Part shown: positions 22,026 through 34,266 of the stretch, piece after piece
Layout of the letters: each line of letters begins with the position of its first letter
Position numbering within the stretch: position 1 is the stretch's first letter
Source of the DNA: Crotalaria pallida
Taxonomy: Eukaryota; Streptophyta; Magnoliopsida; Fabales; Fabaceae
Reading direction: 5' to 3'
Assembly (NCBI GenBank): GCA_037953625.1
Contig: CM075655.1
Span: 25,872,001 to 25,936,000, forward strand
DNA length: 64,000 nucleotides
Translations under genes and position numbers: made by a program
The notes under the pieces: model-generated
Told to the model about the DNA's origin: nothing
Database searches by the model: none
Seen by the model: the letters and a program-made list of their open reading frames with translations, nothing else

Positions 22026-22250
22026 TCCACTGCGTTCCCCAAGACCAGGGATACGTCTTACCGATGCGCCAAATCGCTGTTTGGTCGTCTTACTCAATCC
22101 ATGCGCACGGTCGGCTCGGGCTTACTGCAGGTGTTGCGCGCCCGACTTGTTGCACCCCGCCGCACGACTTCTAGGACTAGTCTCCACAATCCGGGGAATG
22201 GGTGATGCGAATCCCTCCACTGCGTTCCCCAAGACCAGGGATACGTCTTA
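22026..22250. repeat. Tandem duplication unique to the B 3' LTR
   Basis: The words ccactgcgttccccaagacc and atacgtctta occur twice (about 22028-22050 and 22217-22250), with a roughly 190-bp period. The 5' LTR has one copy (43484-43515). The second copy was interrupted by element C and resumes at 30226. The two units have diverged more from each other than the flanking LTRs have. Confidence 0.8.
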
Positions 22251-24359
22251 TGTTAGAATAATTGATAGGATTGGCAGTCATCACCCAAGAGGGGGGGTGA
22301 ATTGGGTGTTTACGAAAACATTGGAAAATATTCGCTTTAAAACGTTTTCAATACACTTAAAGAGATTTTGCAGCGAAAAACAATATAATGATGAAAACGA
22401 TTGCACGAAAGCGAATAATATTAATAATATTATGAAAACTAATATGCGCGGATACGAATTAAAAAGAACAATGAAAACGAATGATACCGCGCTAATTAAT
22501 TTAAAATCCTTTAAATTAACTATTATGAAAATAATCGATATGATGCGCAACAAATAAATATAACAGCGGAAAATAAAGAGATAAGGGATAGAAGAGATTG
22601 CACCGGTGATTTTATCCTGGTTCAGCAAACCCGGCCTACTCCAGTCCCCAAGCGACCCGCTTGAGCTTTTCACTAAACCAAGACGCCACGCGTCCCCAAG
22701 TACAACCAGAGCGCCCCGCAAGCTACTAGGAACCTCCTTTCGTCAGGGACCTCGATACACAACTACGAAAACCTTTCCTAGATTTCCAGATAGCCTAACT
22801 ACTAGGTGACCCACCGTTCGTCTAGCACTACCCACACGCAAAGGGTTCCTCACCCTACAACCACGAACGCCGCACGTCCGCACTAGGAGATTCACTCCCT
22901 AGTCTCTAAGGGTTACACATCCCTTACAACACAGGTTAAGGTATGAGTGATCGGGTACAAGACCTATAGTGCACTCTCAATAGTGCTGATACAACAATAT
23001 AAGGCCACTCTAACAAATATGTGTTCTAGATAACACTGATACAACAATAAAGCTCTATGATAATGAAGTCTAGATAAGGTTGTTACAAGGCCAAAATAAG
23101 GTTTTGTTTTCTTAGAAAAGATGTGAACGTGAAAACCAGAAGATGATGGAGAAGAAGAGAAAGAACGTGATTATCAGGAGATGTCGAAGTGAAAATGATT
23201 TTTCAAAACAAAATAAATAGAGTTCCTTTTGAAATCAAAAACAAATCAAAAGAATAAAATAAAAGATTTAAGAATTAAAACCAAAGATTTGAAATTTGAA
23301 TTTTGAATTTGAAAATAGAATCAGAATCAAATCAAAAACGATTTTGGAAATAAAATAATTTAAGTTTTAAAATCAAAACCAAATAAAAAAGATTTAGAAA
23401 ATAAAACAAAGATTTGATTCTTAAAACAAATAAGGAATATTTTCAAAAATAAAATCAAATTCGAATTTTGAAAATAAATCAGAATCAATTAAGTAAAAAC
23501 AAATCTGGAAATAAATCAAAATGATTCTGACACGTTTTTCAATAAAAGCTGAGGTAATCGATTACTTGAAGAAGATAATCGATTATCCCTTTAAAAATAG
23601 AAAAATTTAAATTCTTTTGAAAAACCAGTAATCGATTATCACATGCATGTAATCGATTACTTCACTTCTGTTTAATGTATGATGCAACTCATATAATCGA
23701 TTACCACTATTCTAATAATCGATTACAGAGCCTCTGATTTTTATATGATGCAACATTATGTAATCGATTATCTCAAAGCAATAATCGATTACTTTGTCTC
23801 AGGAAAATATATGATGCAACAATTTTAATCGATTACTTGAGCTAGGTAATCGATTACTCTCATAAGAAAGTAATGGATTAGCAAAGTTCACTTAATCGAT
23901 TACAAGCTCTCTGATTTTTCTATGATGCAACAAAGTTAATCGATTAACTTAGGCAAGTAATCGATTATTCTCTCTTGCATACATAAAAATATTCTGAGTT
24001 TTGTAACATCAAGTATTTTCACCAAAACTAAGATAGAAAAACTGAATTTCACAAAACTTCTTTTCTTCTCCTTAATTATGAAAAAGTATATGTAGAAAAA
24101 GCTTATATTGGCCTTTTAACATAATATAAACCTTGACTTCATTACCTTACATGATGTCCTAAGGGAAAGGGTTAAAAGATCTTCTATTTACTTGAGCCTT
24201 CAACTTCATTTGCTTGATTCTTCAACATGAAGCTTGGACTTGAAGGATGAATATCTTGTGACTGCACTTGATATGAACTTGAGAATCTTGAGTTTGTTAT
24301 CATCAAAACCATATAGAATATTTGCACTTGAAGTCCTTGGGAAAGCTTGACTTCCAACA
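22251..24359 (-). repeat. 3' LTR of element C (2109 bp)
   Basis: It contains a GC-rich block (about 22600-22880) in an otherwise AT-rich LTR, comparable to 51440-51700 of element D. It also holds fourteen TAATCGATTA-type palindromes at 23555-23967. Confidence 0.92.
23555..23967. repeat. Seven pairs of TAATCGATTA palindromes (C 3' LTR)
   Basis: Starts are 23555/23576, 23629/23650, 23694/23716, 23761/23782, 23826/23847, 23871/23893 and 23937/23958. Spacing within pairs is 21, 21, 22, 21, 21, 22 and 21 bp. Distances between pairs are mostly 65-67 bp. The word ATGATGCAAC recurs between pairs. Only one copy is mutated (TAATGGATTA at 23871). Confidence 0.95.
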
Positions 24360-24372
24360 CTCCCCCTTTTTG
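24360..24372 (-). promoter_or_regulatory. Polypurine tract of element C
   Basis: The minus strand reads tcaaaaagggggag directly before the LTR. Further PPT-like tracts lie within the next 700 bp (about 24790, 24826, 24884 and 25021). Confidence 0.8.
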
Positions 24373-26404
24373 ATGATGACAAACCTGTATTCTGAATGAT
24401 CTGCATCACAAGTGTTATACAAGCAAATGTATATATAATAAACACATCCTTATCCCTAGAACACAAATAATACAACAAGGATACAAAAAGGATATATAAC
24501 AAATTAAATGCTTCGCATCCTTGCAACATTCAGCATCATTCAACATCATTCAGGAATTCTTCTCCCCATTTTGTTAACAGCAAAAAGTGGGTTCAGAATT
24601 CTTCTCTTGTTGTTATGCTTGAATTTTTCTTCTCCCTCTTTTGTTATTCATTAGATATGCTATGAAGCTCAGAATTCTTCTCCCCATGAGTAAGCTTGAC
24701 TTCTCACTTTTCTTTCCATGGGAGGATCCCTTTTGTTTTCATTTCGCCCATATCTTTTATAAGAGAAGCATGTCTTTTGTCAAATATCTCTCCCCTTTTG
24801 ATCAATTTAAACAAAATGCTAAACTCCCCCTGAAACACTGGGTAGAAGCATTAATAATAACAAGGAGATTTGTTACATACTTTACTCCCCCTATTTTGAC
24901 ATCAACATAAGGAGTTATGGGAAACAAAAAATTTTGTCCCAATACATAGTTAAAGAGTTGCATGATGTCAAGATAGAGTGAAGTAGAAAACATGTTTTTA
25001 TGCAAATTTGAAAAAGTTTTTCTCCCCCTTTCTAAAAGAATGATTCAACCAAGCACGTTATAAAGGGAGATCAAATGCATCAATAAAACATGTTTATGCT
25101 TATTATATAAAGCAACATCAAAACTTTATGAGCCTATATGCCATGGCAAAAAATATTTAATGCAATTCAATTCAGCAAACTTTGTCATCTAAGGCATATA
25201 TCACATAAACAAGATGTATCACAAGAATGAAAAGTTTTAGGAGTAATGATACTTATCGAGATGAGATTTTTCAAGATAGTAAGCTTTGGAGTTCCTTCCA
25301 TTCGGATATTAAAAAATTCTTTAATTTAAGGAACTCTCCTCTTATTCAATGCGTTGCACTTCTTCCACTCCAAGAGATCGTCTTAATATTGCCGTATCAC
25401 CTTCAAGTATTTGAGTATTGCCTAGTTCTCTTTTCATTTTAATCCATTAACGACGTTGGTAGAGGACGTTGCATACTTATACTTGTAGGAATACCTGCAA
25501 AACTAATTAGCACGTTTCTCTTGGTATCCAAGTTAATTGGATCCTTAGGAGTTAGTAACACATGAATATAGTGTATGCTGAAAGATAATTTATTCTTAAA
25601 AAAAATTTGTACCAACATATCGATGAAGGAATAAATAAGATTTCAGCATCAAGATAAACATGTGTGACACAAAGATAAATATCATATAGTAAAACAAATA
25701 AGTGCAGTGATACTTATCGAAGGTGTTGATTTTCCACATCATAAGGGATGCTTGTGCACTTGTGGAGTTCTTCCTTTAAGTCTCTCGTTCTTATTAAACA
25801 ACATGTTAAGAGCTCCACTTTTGTCTATTCAAGTCGCATTTCCCTTGATTGAGTCCATGACCTTCTTTGGTATCTTTTCATTTAAGTCCATCGTGCATGC
25901 ATTCCTTGTGAGAATTCCAAGGCTTGGCACTAGTAGTGATACCTACAAAACTACTTAAGGAATTTTCTTTTTGGTATCCGAAGACTTGGATCCTTAAGGA
26001 TTAGTTGCATCTCCTCATTAATATCAAGGATATTATGAAGGCAAAATATGAATAAACAATTTTAAACATATGCACTAATCATAAAAAGAATTAACATCAT
26101 GCTTATGTTATAAGTCCATGTCGTACCAAACATGTCCTTACAAATACAAGCATGTCCTCATATATCAATGCAATATCATTACATATAAAGCGTAATCATG
26201 TGATAGGAGATAACAACAAAAATTTTAACCTCACATGATGTAACACACTACATGTAACAGGTATCTAGGACTATACCAGAAATAATCATGTGCTAAAAAG
26301 AATTTTCAAAAAATGTAAAGCACACATGATTTAATTCAACCAAGGAGTGATCATGATAATTAAAAATATTTTTTTAAAAAAAAATTTATCACCCATGATC
26401 CACC
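24373..26404 (-). other. Element C non-coding region between gag and 3' LTR
   Basis: No pol motifs are present in any frame. It contains several CTCCCC(C)-type tracts (PPT-like on the minus strand). A diverged direct duplication spans roughly 25230-25560 and 25700-26015, both with gatacttatcga at one end and ggatccttaggagttag or ggatccttaaggattag at the other. It appears to be what remains of, or replaced, the pol region. Confidence 0.6.
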
Positions 26405-28018
26405 CTAGTATGAATAAAAATTAGAATAGTCCAAGTATACCTTTGTATGGTTATTGATATAAGAATAATAAGAGGTAGGTACCTTAGGTTTGTTGACCAA
26501 AGAAGTATTCGCCTTTACCCATTGCTTCACTTTTTGATTTTTGACCATGTTGGTTCTTCCATATTCCTTGTGTGAAGCTTTGTTGTTGGTAGGCTTGATT
26601 CTCCTTTGACTGACCCATCTATTTCTTGTCCTCTTAGGTGCCACCCTTGATAATTTCTCCTTTACTCTTCCACGTGGTTCATGCCATTGCTTCTTACTTG
26701 AGGTCCTCAACCTTATGATTTCACCTTTTTGCACGTGAGAAGCTTTGGTTGTGAACATCTTCTTCTTTCGACCACATTGCTTATTTTTGGACCATTGACC
26801 CTTTGACTTCATTGACTTCCCCTTACGTTGTCCAATTGGTTCACCCTTTGATTTCATTTCCTGCACATTTATAACACAAGGAGAACCTTTTGGTACCCAT
26901 TTCATCTTGGGTCCTTGGGGGTTAGTCATAGATTCCTTAGAGGCCTTTGGAACCCACTGCAAATTATTTCTCATATGACAATTTTTACGATATAAGCATA
27001 AATGAGAAATATGTCCTAAATTACCACAATAATTACATGTAATGGGTTTGGACGATGATTTGATTTTTTCAAAATTATTTTCATGAAACTTGGAATTTTT
27101 AACTTCACATTGAAAACTATTATTGTCAACGACTTTACTTGATTTTTGGATATCCACGTTATTTTTAATTTCATCAAGTAAAGAATTTGAGCAACTAGAT
27201 TTTTCAATGTTACTACATTCAAAAAGTGCATCCTCAACTTGTTTTTCAATATCAAAGCAATTTTCAAAAATCGTTGAGGAGCTATTTTCTAAAAATATCT
27301 CTTTATCAAAAATATCTCCATTTTTCAAAAAATCAATTTCATTTTCAATTAGAGATAATTTTTGTAAAGAGTCCAAGTTTCTATTTTCCAAAGTTATCAA
27401 ACCATCATTCAAATCATTATATGCAAATTGTAGATTATTAGAACAAGGACTATTTGAAGTTACCTTATGAGCCGTGTAATTTGATATTTCATTTTCATCT
27501 TCCAACGACTCCTCATCCGAAGAACTTGATTCTTCCAATGAGTCTATAAAGCTCTCAAATAGCCTTTATAATTCATCCTCATCGCATGTTGAACTATTCC
27601 CCACGCTTTCAGTATCATCGTATTCTTCTTCCAGGGAGTTAGATATTTCATGCTCAATATCATTTTCTTCTTGTTCCTTCTCCTCCTTTTTCCTGTGGAC
27701 ACTAACACTTCCATGAAGATCATTAGTAGCATAGTGTGTATTCAATGTGTCCCACATATCCTTAGCATTCAAACAATTTTCAATAATAGCATATGCATCA
27801 ACATTCAAAGAATTTTTCAAAATATGCATAGCTTGAATATTGAGTGAAAAAGATTTTTCATCAAAATCATTTAAAACATGTTTTTGATCAAAACCATTAA
27901 AAACAACATGCCATAAACGAAAACTAATTGATTGTAAAAATATTTTCATTTTAGCACTCCAATAGTGAAAATTATTTCCATCAAAAAATGGTGCATCATC
28001 GAATGAAAATCCCTCCAT
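26405..28018 (-). pseudogene. Gag of element C, one in-frame stop, core domain missing
   Basis: The minus-strand frame of about 538 codons from an ATG at 28018 is broken only by TAA at 27566-27568. The N-terminal part (MEGFSFDDAPFFDGNN, HYWSAKMKIFL, AKDMWDTLNTHYA) is a DUF4219/UBN2-type copia gag start. After MWDTLNTHY it jumps to a highly acidic segment, so most of the UBN2 core of about 130 residues expected in Sirevirus gag is absent. The second part has a CCHC knuckle CNYCGNLGHISHLC, then a very basic Lys/Arg/Gln-rich tail with repeated KWVPK-like words. Either a decayed gag or a stop-containing gag; the rest of the frame is well kept over 1.6 kb. Confidence 0.75.
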
Positions 28019-28102
28019 ATTAAAAACAAATAAAATATCCCAACGCTGCCAATCTACAACGGATCTTTAACTCAGGCTGTTAGGCCTTTACCAGAGCACG
28101 AA

Positions 28103-28114
28103 GCTCTGATACCA
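28103..28114 (-). promoter_or_regulatory. Primer binding site of element C
   Basis: The minus strand reads TGGTATCAGAGC, a perfect match to the usual plant initiator tRNA-Met PBS, two bases from the 5' LTR. Confidence 0.9.
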
Positions 28115-28116
28115 AT

Positions 28117-30225
28117 TGTTAGAATTATTGATAGGATTGGCAGTCGTCACCCAAGAAGGGGGGTGAATTGGGTGTTTACGAAAACATTGGAAAATATTCG
28201 CTTTAAAACGTTTTCAATAAACTTAAAGAGATTTTGCAGGGGAAAACAATATAATGATGAAAACGATTGCATGAAAGCGAATAATATTAATAATATTATG
28301 AAAACTAATATGCGCGGATACGAATTAAAAAGAACAACGAAAACGAATGATACCGCGCTAATTAATTTAAAATCCTTTAAATTAATTATTATGAAAATAA
28401 TCGATATGATGCGCAACAAATAAATATAACAGCGGAAAATAAAGAGATAAGGGATAGAAGAGATTGCACCGGTGATTTTATCCTGGTTCGGCAAACCCGG
28501 CCTACTCCAGTCCCCAAGCGACCCGCTTGAGCTTTTCACTAAACCAAGACGCCACGCGTCCCCAAGTACAACCAGAGTGCCCCGCAAGCTACTAGGAACC
28601 TCCTTTCGTCAGGGACCTCGATACACAACTAGGAAAACCTTTCCTAGATTTCCAGATAGCCTAACCACTAGGTGACCCACCGTTCGTCTAGCACTACCCA
28701 TACACAAAGGTTCCTCACCCTACAACCACGAACGCCGCACGTCCGCACTAGGAGATTCACTCCCTAGTTTCTAAGGGTTACACACCCCTTACAACACAGG
28801 TTAAGGTATGAGTGATCGGGTACAAGACCTATAGTGCACTCTCAATAGTGCTGATACAACAATATAAGGCCACTCTAACAAATATGTGTTCTAGATAACA
28901 CTGATACAACAATAAAGCTCTATGATAATGAAGTCTAGATAAGGTTGTTACAAGGCCAAAATAAGGTTTTGTTTTCTTAGAAAAGATGTGAACGTGAAAA
29001 CCAGAAGATGATGGAGAAGAAGAGAAAGAACGTGATTATCAGGAGATGTCGAAGTGAAAATGATTTTTCAAAACAAAATAAATAGAGTTCCTTTTGAAAT
29101 CAAAAACAAATCAAAAGAATAAAATAAAAGATTTAAGAATTAAAACCAAAGATTTGAAATTTGAATTTTGAATTTGAAAATAGAATCAGAATCAAATCAA
29201 AAACGATTTTGGAAATATAATAATTTAAGTTTTAAAATCAAAACCAAATAAAAAAGATTTAGAAAATAAAACAAAGATTTGATTCTTAAAACAAATAAGG
29301 AATATTTTCAAAAATAAAATCAAATTCGAATTTTGAAAATAAATCAGAATCAATTAAGTAAAAACAAATATGGAAATAAATCAAAATGATTCTGACACGT
29401 TTTTCAATAAAAGTTGAGGTAATCGATTACTTGAAGAAGATAATCGATTATCCCTTTAAAAATAGAAACTTTTAAATTCTTTTGAAAAACCAGTAATCGA
29501 TTATCACATGCATGTAATCGATTACTTCACTTCTGTTTAATGTATGATGCAACTCATATAATCGATTACCACTATTCTAATAATCGATTACAGAGCCTCT
29601 GATTTTTATATGATGCAACATTATGTAATCGATTATCTCAAAGCAATAATCGATTACTTTGTCTCAGGAAAATATATGATGCAACAATTTTAATCGATTA
29701 CTTGAGCCAGGTAATCGATTACTCTCATAAGAAAGTAATGGATTAGCAAAGTTCACTTAATCGATTACAAGCTCTCTGATTTTTCTATGATGCAACAAAG
29801 TTAATCGATTAACTTAGGCAAGTAATCGATTATTCTCTCTTGCATACATAAAAATATTCTGAGTTTTGTAACATCAAGTATTTTCACCAAAACTAAGATA
29901 GAAAAACTGAATTTCACAAAACTTCTTTTTCTTTTCCTTAATTATGAAAAAGTATATTTAGAAAAAGCTTATATTGGCCTTTTAACATAATATAAACCTT
30001 GACTTCATTACCTTACATGATGTCCTAAGGGAAAGGGTTAAAAGATCTTCTATTTACTTGAGCCTTCAACTTCATTTGCTTGATTCTTCAACATGAAGCT
30101 TGGACTTGAAGGATGAATATCTTGTGATTGCAGTTGATATGAAATTGAGAATCTTGAGTTTGTTATCATCAAAACCATATAGAATATTTGCACTTGAAGT
30201 CCTTGGGAAAGCTTGACTTCCAATA
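28117..30225 (-). repeat. 5' LTR of element C (2109 bp)
   Basis: Same length as the 3' LTR, with scattered substitutions concentrated in the first 250 bp. It carries the same fourteen palindromes at 29420-29832, in the same pair spacing. It ends CAATA (final C changed to T) before the TSD TCTTA. Confidence 0.92.
29420..29832. repeat. Seven pairs of TAATCGATTA palindromes (C 5' LTR)
   Basis: Same array as at 23555-23967, from the first copy at 29420 to the last at 29823-29832. All pair spacings are preserved. Confidence 0.93.
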
Positions 30226-31702
30226 TCTTACCGATGCGCCAACTCGCTGGTTGGTCGTCTTACTCAATCCATGCGCACAGTCGGCTCGCGGCTTACTGCA
30301 TGTGTTGCGCACCCGTCTTACAGCACCCCGCCGCACGTCTTCTAGGACCAGTACTCGCATACCCGGGGTATTTAATCATTTTCTCTTTTCTTTCTTTGTT
30401 TTTTTTTATTATTTATTTACTTCACTCTCTCCTTTGTCCCATAACTCTTAGTTCCATTTCATTCCTTCTTAGTGTCTAAGTCTCACTCTCTCCCCCTTTA
30501 TTCAACTCATTCTAAGTGTCTCTAACCACTAACCCCAATTCATACATAACATTGCAATTTATATAAAATACATAATTCAAAAAAACATCATTTAAATTAA
30601 TGAAAGAAACCTTCAATTTATGCAATTAAAACATTTACTAAAGTAAAATTCTAAACCCCTTATGCTTTCTAACTCCTAATCTCACCCTTATTCCTAATTT
30701 CTCCTAATCACACGTAACAAGAAATTCTCAACATGATCACACACTACCAGTTATACACCCACCGTACGGCAAACACACCCCTTATCTTGAGGGTGGAAAA
30801 GATAGAGAAAACCTTAGTTGGCTTTTGAACCCTAGAGCCAAGAGGTATGTCGAATAAGTTTAATCAAAGTCCGAAAGATGGGGGAATAAGCAGGAATCCA
30901 CCGCAATAGAGAATAATAGGAGTCTTGGGGTGATCCTTGCTTGCTCCTAGAGATATGTGAGTGATCAAGGAAAAGGTGCATTAGCTTCTAAACATGAATG
31001 AATCAAGAGGATGATGATGAGTATGGTGATAATCATTCTAAAATCACATAGAGAAAGGAAGAAGAGAGCCTTGATCACTTACCTACACTCTTGGAAATAT
31101 GGGATGATCAAGAGTAAGGATTGATGCTTAAGAAAAAGAGAGGTGCGACTGCCACCCCATGAGAAAAGAGGACTATGCTTGAATCTTGATGTTCTTGGTG
31201 TATCAGAGAAAGTGAAGCTTAAGGATTGAATGGGAGCTGCTACAGATCTATCACACCAAGACTTAGCCCTCTTAGCTTTTAGATCCCACGAAGAAGACAA
31301 GATATGGGGGAAACTAATTGAGTCTTAATGAGTAAGGAAATAAGAGTAAAGTTTATAGAGGTGTTTGGGGCACAAAAGCCCTTTTTTTTCTTGCTGTAAG
31401 GCCTTCTATGGCCACAACTACTTTCCACTTCTTTCCTTAATTCTACTTCTTCTGCAAGTCTTCACGTGGTGGCCTTTTGGCCACTACTTTCTATTTTTTT
31501 TTACTTTGGTTTATGTGTAGAGTATTATACTATTGTTATTATTATTATTATTATTTTATGTTTTATACTTATTTTGACTAGAGAACATATTTCAATTATA
31601 ATGATGAAATCAAAATTTAAGTACGACAATCAAGTATTAAAAACATCATATTAAATCATTTAATTATTTTACTACAGGTGTTAGGAATAGCGGGATGTTA
31701 CA

Positions 31703-31717
31703 TTTCTCTCCCACTTA
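31703..31717 (-). promoter_or_regulatory. Polypurine tract of element B
   Basis: The minus strand reads TAAGTGGGAGAGAAA directly before the TGTAAC of the 3' LTR. It overlaps the end of the ancestral pol frame. Confidence 0.8.
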
Positions 31718-34266
31718 CCTGAATTTCGTCCGCGAAATTCGTCGGAGGCAAATAATTGTGGATGTTGTAACACCCCGCAAATTCCTCGTATTAAATTAAA
31801 ATACTAAGGAGATTTATTTTAAGAAAAGTGTTTTTGAAAAAGTATTTTCTTAAATAATTTTCTTAACTCACGTCTCTGAAGTAATGAATAGTTTTTGAAA
31901 AGAAATGGTTTTTTCCTGAAAGGATGTTAAGAGTTTTAAAGTTATGGTTTTGGAGCAATTGTGTGTTAATATTTTTACACTTTAAAGAAATTATGATATA
32001 TGGGTCACTTAAGGATGAAGAGGATTATTTTCCATGCATGAATGTGAAAATGTGTTTTGTGTGCAAGGAATCGTGTGTGCAAATTAATTAGGGAATTTAA
32101 AAGGAATGAATGCATGAAGTGTGTAAATGCAAATATATGTAGGATGTATGTGTGAATGTGAATGCATGATTGTGAAAAGATGTATGTGTGTGCCGTGTGT
32201 TTGAGTGGAAGCATGATGTCCTAAAGTGATTGTGTGCATGATCAAATATGTGCATCATTCCATGATTCTATGCTATGTGCTTATTATGATGATATGAAAA
32301 TAAATGAAATTATATGTGCATGAGTGCATGTGTGTGTGTTCGGCCATTAGGAGTAGGAAAGCCAAGAGGAATGCATTTTCTTAAGTGGGAAGAAAATAGA
32401 AAATTTAGATGGCAAACAAGTGGAAACCTAGGGTGATGACTCATGGTGCCTAAGAGAGACTTTTCCTTCCACTTTGTTCTTCTTGACAAGATCCCCCATG
32501 CAACTTTAGAGGTAGACCGAATTTCCCTTAGGCTTGTACCTTGGACCAAGGTTAGAAGAGGAAAATTGCACCCCCTTACCTTTACCCATATAGAACCGTG
32601 TGTGTGTATGTTGGCTTTAGTTCCTTCTCATTTTCCTTCATTCATTTCCTTTCACACACAAACATAAACACTTTAGTCCAAGAGCAACAAAAAGCTCTTG
32701 AGACCCTTAGAAGAAAGAGTGGCCGAGAGGGGAGAAGAGGAAAGGAAGAGTGTAAACCCAACCCAAATACCTTTGATTTCTTCCTTCGAACACCTCCTTC
32801 TTCAAAGATCAAGAAGAAACCCAACCCTTAAACCTAAGAAGGAGAGGCCGAAACAATGCTAGGAAAAGAAGAGGAGATCAAGCCATAGCTTGGGAAAATC
32901 CTTGAAGATCAAGTGCTTAGAATACCCTTCTTCTTGGTATAGTCGAATACCCTAGAGGAATTAGGACTAGTTTTTATTTTGTAACCTTGTAAATTTTCTC
33001 TTCTTCTTTTGCATGTTCTTTTTGTGTTTTGAAAGATGACTCTATGTGTTGATCTTTCTTAACTATGGACTTTTAAGGACTTGAATTAATTTGTAATATG
33101 TGTAGCTTGTGTTGATGATTCGGTTAGCACTCTTCATGATGGATCTTGATGTTTTTCTTCTAGATCTAGAGTTTGTTATAAACCTTGTGGACTTGATGTA
33201 GATCTCTTTGCATGTTTGAGTTTAATGCCTAAAACCGTGAAGTATGAGATGTTTGTGCATTTAATTGCTAAATCAATGTTTGACCTAAAACTTATTCTTG
33301 ATTTTTGATCTTGCAAGTTGTTTAATAATGACTTTGAACCTTTGCATGTCTTGGTTTTTGGTTTAATCTTGATGAAAACTTTGATTTGTGTTATGATCTA
33401 TAATTTTTGTTTTGTTCTTCGGTTTTGTTTTATTTTCATGCTTTGCATGTAATGTTTGACATAAAAGCTTTCTTATTTTCTTATATTATGTCTCGGTTTT
33501 GGCCCCTTTTTATCTAAAATGATTTTTGTCTTGATACGCTTAACTTCATGTCTTGATTTATACGAATTAAGTGCATGCATGTTGATGTTAAGCCTTGAAC
33601 GATTGTTTTTATGTTCCTTGAAAAATAAATTTAAAAGGTGTTTGCGTTGATCTATGATTTCTACACGATTCACTAGGAAAGCTTAAGATTAATCATTGTA
33701 GGTTAATTCAAAATGAAAGACCATGTTTTCTTGTGTTGCATGCCTCGGTTTCTAGAAGAAAATTAGGGAGACAAGTTTTAAATTAGTTTTGGGTATGAAC
33801 ATGATTTAAATTGAGTTTTGATTTTGTGCATGTTGCATTCGGTCTTGATCCATGTTTTTATTTTATGAACCCTTGATATATGTTCTATGTCTCTGCATGA
33901 TTTTTGATTTGATTTAATTTAAGAAAAAAATAAATTGAAGTTTGATTATTTTTCATGTTTGAGCTCACGGTTTTATTAAAAAGGAGTAAATAATTGCATG
34001 AATTGTGTGTGTTATGATGAGTAAACCTTGCTTGATGTGTGAAGTGTTTCGGTCTATGCATGTTAATTAGGCTAGAATTCTTTCCATGAAGTAAAATAGA
34101 GATAATGCATGTATTTTGTGAAATAATGTTAAGTCAGATTGGTTTGAGAAATAGTTTTATGTCTAAGTTGATTCATGTGTGTATATTCGGTTGGAGAAAA
34201 AAGAAAAAATGGGAATTAAGAACTTAAAATAAACCAAGTTGATTTGTGTGTTCTATATTTGTAAAC

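Larger units (their letters stand above)
22251..30225 (-). mobile_element. Element C: pol-less Sirevirus-like Ty1/copia element
   Basis: It has two LTRs of equal length (2109 bp), 22251-24359 and 28117-30225, starting TGTTAGAA and ending TTCCAACA or TTCCAATA. The TSD TCTTA is perfect (22246-22250 / 30226-30230), and the empty site exists in the B 5' LTR. Minus orientation follows from the PBS beside the right LTR and the PPT beside the left. The 3.76-kb interior holds only a gag-type frame, with no protease, integrase or RT. LTRs differ by few substitutions, so insertion is fairly recent. Confidence 0.92.
21147..31702 (-). repeat. 3' LTR of element B, split by element C
   Basis: The parts are 21147-22250 and 30231-31702, about 2.58 kb without C and one TSD copy. 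It is about 200 bp longer than the 5' LTR because of a tandem duplication around 22026-22214. The intact counterpart at 43494-43520 shows the empty site of C. Confidence 0.9.

Noticed and set aside
21871..22557. 228-codon plus-strand frame spanning 21871-22557
   Set aside because: Crosses the junction between the B LTR and the C LTR, so it is an accident of the insertion.
23555..23967. CRISPR-like regularly spaced palindromes
   Set aside because: Plant DNA; the repeats are 10 bp in unequal intervals inside an LTR, with no long repeat-spacer structure or cas genes.
27566..27568. Two separate genes in element C
   Set aside because: Both frames are in the same register with a single TAA between them and the second has no ATG at its start, so this is one gag frame with a stop.
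28103..28114. tRNA gene fragment
   Set aside because: TGGTATCAGAGC words at 28103, 42593 and 58544 are primer binding sites next to LTRs, not tRNA genes; no cloverleaf surrounds them.
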